Assembly: GCA_020639235.1 (NCBI GenBank)
Contig: JACKHC010000002.1
Coordinates: 1-64,000 of the forward strand
Direction: 5' to 3'
Length of the DNA: 64,000 bases
Origin: Phycisphaeraceae bacterium
Lineage (GTDB): Bacteria > Planctomycetota > Phycisphaerae > Phycisphaerales > UBA1924
This document shows, one piece after another, positions 62,660 through 64,000 of this stretch. The position numbers and the translations under genes are program-made. A model generated the notes under the pieces. The model worked only from the letters and a program-made list of their open reading frames with translations. It searched no databases and was not told the DNA's origin. Position 1 is the first letter of the stretch. Each line of letters begins with the position of its first letter.

Positions 62660-62663
62660 GGGG
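62616..62663 (+). repeat. Dispersed double-hairpin repeat, copy 5, inside gene ends
   Basis: Stem 1 CCTCTCCCC/GGGGAGAGG (9 bp), stem 2 TGTCAAC-GAA-GTTGACA (7 bp), tail GGTGAGGGG. It forms the 3' end of the membrane protein gene and the GTG start region of nth. Confidence 0.75.
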
Positions 62664-63348
62664 TGTGAGTAAGGCCTACCCCGACATCCCCTTCGACCTC
62701 CCCGAAGTCACCGCAGCACAGAAGCAGCGCGCCCGGCGCATCTACAAGCGCCTCGCCGAGCGCTACCCCGACGCCAGGTGCGCGCTCGACTACCGCAACC
62801 CCCACGAGCTCCTCATCGCCACCATCTTGAGCGCCCAGTCCACCGACCTCGGCGTCAACAAGGCCACCCCCGCGCTCTTCGCCGCCTTCCCCACCCCCGC
62901 CGACTACGCCAAATCCACCCCCGCGCAGGTCGAGAAACACATCAAGTCCATCGGCCTCTACCGCAACAAAGCCAAAGCCATCGTCGAGTCCATGAAGAGA
63001 CTCCGTGACGAGTACGGGGGGGAAGTCCCGCGCACCATGGACGAACTCCTCACGCTCCGGGGCGTCGCCCGCAAAACCGCCAATGTCGTCCTGGGAAACG
63101 CCTTCAACATCAACATGGGCGTCGTCGTCGATACCCACATCGAACGCCTCGCCAAACGCTTCGATCTCGCGCCGCAGAACGCCACCGTCGCGCAGGTCGA
63201 ACGCCACCTCATGGCCCTCTTCCCCCGCGACAACTGGACCATGCTCGCTCACCTGTTGATTGCGCACGGCAGAGCAGTGTGCAAGGCACGGGGGGGGGGC
63301 TGTTCAACCGACCCCATCTGCCGCGCGTACTGCAATAACGCGACCTGA
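62656..63348 (+). CDS. nth: Endonuclease III
   Basis: 230 aa. DNA glycosylase/AP lyase of base excision repair. HhH-GPD core: NPHELLIATILSAQSTDLGV, GLYRNKAKAIVE, the hairpin LLTLRGVARKTANVVLG with catalytic Lys, and VVDTHIERLAKRF with the catalytic Asp. The C-terminal iron-sulfur region reads CKARGGGCSTDPICRAYC, spacing C-x6-C-x5-C-x3-C instead of the usual x6-x2-x5. A run of ten G (63290-63299) lies inside it. GTG 62656 is coupled to the upstream stop; GTG 62665 is an alternative. Confidence 0.92.
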   Translation: MRGVSKAYPDIPFDLPEVTAAQKQRARRIYKRLAERYPDARCALDYRNPHELLIATILSAQSTDLGVNKATPALFAAFPTPADYAKSTPAQVEKHIKSIGLYRNKAKAIVESMKRLRDEYGGEVPRTMDELLTLRGVARKTANVVLGNAFNINMGVVVDTHIERLAKRFDLAPQNATVAQVERHLMALFPRDNWTMLAHLLIAHGRAVCKARGGGCSTDPICRAYCNNAT

Positions 63349-63365
63349 CGATCCTTTGACGCCAG

Positions 63366-63854
63366 TCAGCTTGCCGGGCGTTCGTAAATGTTGGGCCTGT
63401 GGATATTCAGGAAGTTCTGCGGGCGTGCAACTGGCGTAAAGCCGAACTGCTCATACATCGAATGGGCGTCGCGCGTCGCCAATAGGAATCGGCGCAAGCC
63501 TTGCAGGCTCGGATGCTCCAAAACAACCTCCATCATCCACTTGCCGAGCCCGACTCCACGGTGCGTCTCAAGGACAAACACATCGCACAAGTAAGCGAAT
63601 GTGGCGCCGTCGGTGATCACCCGCGAAAACCCGATCTGCGCGCCGATGGAGTCGTCGTACAAACCGAAGCAAAGCGAGTTGCGGACAGCACGAGCCACGG
63701 TCTCGCGCGGGATCCCCGTGCTCCAATACGATCGCGTGAGATATGCATGAATCGCGCCGATGTCCAGACGATCGGGGTCCGTCGAAATGGTGTATGAGTC
63801 ACGGTGAGACTCGACAGGCGGGAAGTCCATAACGGTGAATGTATGGCCCGACAT
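63366..63854 (-). CDS. GNAT-family N-acetyltransferase
   Basis: 162 aa from ATG 63854 (ATGs at 63902 and 63830 are alternatives). The acetyl-CoA site is VLETHRGVGLGKWMMEVVLE (RGxGxG/A motif A), then GLRRFLLATRDAHSMYEQFG (motif B) ahead of FTPVARP. Such small GNATs modify amines on antibiotics, polyamines or proteins; the substrate is not predictable. Stands opposite nth and ends near it. Confidence 0.88.
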   Translation of the reverse strand: MSGHTFTVMDFPPVESHRDSYTISTDPDRLDIGAIHAYLTRSYWSTGIPRETVARAVRNSLCFGLYDDSIGAQIGFSRVITDGATFAYLCDVFVLETHRGVGLGKWMMEVVLEHPSLQGLRRFLLATRDAHSMYEQFGFTPVARPQNFLNIHRPNIYERPAS

Positions 63855-63911
63855 CGCCGGGCGACAAGAGGCATCGGATCGCGCGGCGTTTCTCGATAGC
63901 ATGGAGGTCCC

Positions 63912-64000
63912 ATGGACGCACTCGCGCTCGTCCTCATCTCGGGCGTCATCCTCCTCACCGCCTACTTCACATTCGGGCGCTGGCTCTCCCGCCGAGTCTT
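63912..64000 (+). CDS. N-terminus of a CstA-like carbon starvation/peptide transporter (cut by the window)
   Basis: From ATG 63912 (GGAGG at 63903-63907, a short 4-base spacer) about 29 residues are visible. The segment LISGVILLTAYFTFGRWLSR followed by RVF looks like the first helix of CstA, in which an (A/G)-YR/F-x-(Y/F)GRxLA-RVF box is conserved. The rest lies outside. A call from such a short stretch is tentative; any polytopic transporter is possible. Confidence 0.4.
   Translation, partial: MDALALVLISGVILLTAYFTFGRWLSRRV

Noticed and set aside
63285..63348. Frameshift or pseudogene in nth caused by the G run
   Set aside because: The frame stays open to a normal-length end with four cysteines; treated as an oddity and not as a broken gene.

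Overview
The window is a continuous, densely coded stretch of a GC-rich bacterial chromosome. There is no phage, integrase, transposase, CRISPR array or rRNA operon. The best fit is a member of the Planctomycetota, class Phycisphaerae (inference). Support comes from two PEP-CTERM-type exported proteins, pilin-like proteins with AFTL/GFTL leaders and very large ectodomains, a repeated family of membrane proteins ending in a CPxC...CPECG zinc ribbon, an LpxI lipid A enzyme (so a Gram-negative envelope), and very high GC with NNC/NNG codons.

Layout. 1-995: 3' end of a sulfotransferase-like gene, convergent with a stand-alone CoaB. 1017-17954: one long + strand type IV pilus/type II secretion-like operon: GspE/PilB ATPase, PilT, a second GspE/PilB ATPase, PilC/GspF, then six pseudopilin-like genes coupled by short overlaps (332, 241, 352, 507, 601 and 1487 aa), closed by a strong terminator. 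17954-24439: serS; then nadK, dxs and a polyprenyl synthase on the minus strand, with a terminator-ended, hairpin-rich, probably non-coding RNA downstream of nadK; and an orphan ExbB/TolQ protein. 24450-29020 (minus): PtsN-like EIIA, RsmB-type rRNA methyltransferase, tRNA-Val(CAC), tRNA-Met(CAT), CTP synthase. 29143-34915: M1 aminopeptidase, a zinc-ribbon membrane protein, ThrE-type exporter, and a coupled YciI / lipoprotein / rhodanese trio.

34909-42313: two paralogous approximately 490 aa membrane-anchored proteins in opposite orientation flank a dicarboxylate symporter, an NAD(P)-binding epimerase-like protein and a CPA2/TrkA-N cation:proton antiporter. 42328-49015 (mostly minus): a short UvrC, two PH-domain membrane proteins, an M20 amidohydrolase, and a LOG / LpxI / FtsJ-like methyltransferase operon. 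49148-52174 (+): CPBP-family protein, three tandem zinc-ribbon paralogues and a helical-repeat-like protein. 52249-56648: prpD and prpB (2-methylcitrate cycle) interleaved with two minus-strand PEP-CTERM genes. 56723-58122: a second tandem pair of zinc-ribbon proteins. 58112-64000: DUF488, acyl-CoA synthetase, CbpA-like DnaJ, a TIM-barrel protein, a small membrane protein, endonuclease III, a GNAT acetyltransferase and the start of a CstA-like gene.

The most unusual signals are: (i) the zinc-ribbon family, whose two ends are conserved nearly at DNA level while the core is divergent and much lower in GC; (ii) the giant-pseudopilin operon with two assembly ATPases plus PilT; (iii) the structured RNA at about 19420-19742; (iv) dispersed double-hairpin repeats whose second stem varies by compensatory changes and which are absorbed into gene ends; (v) a broad change of GC skew sign along the window. 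Function calls rest on motifs read by eye; no database search was possible.
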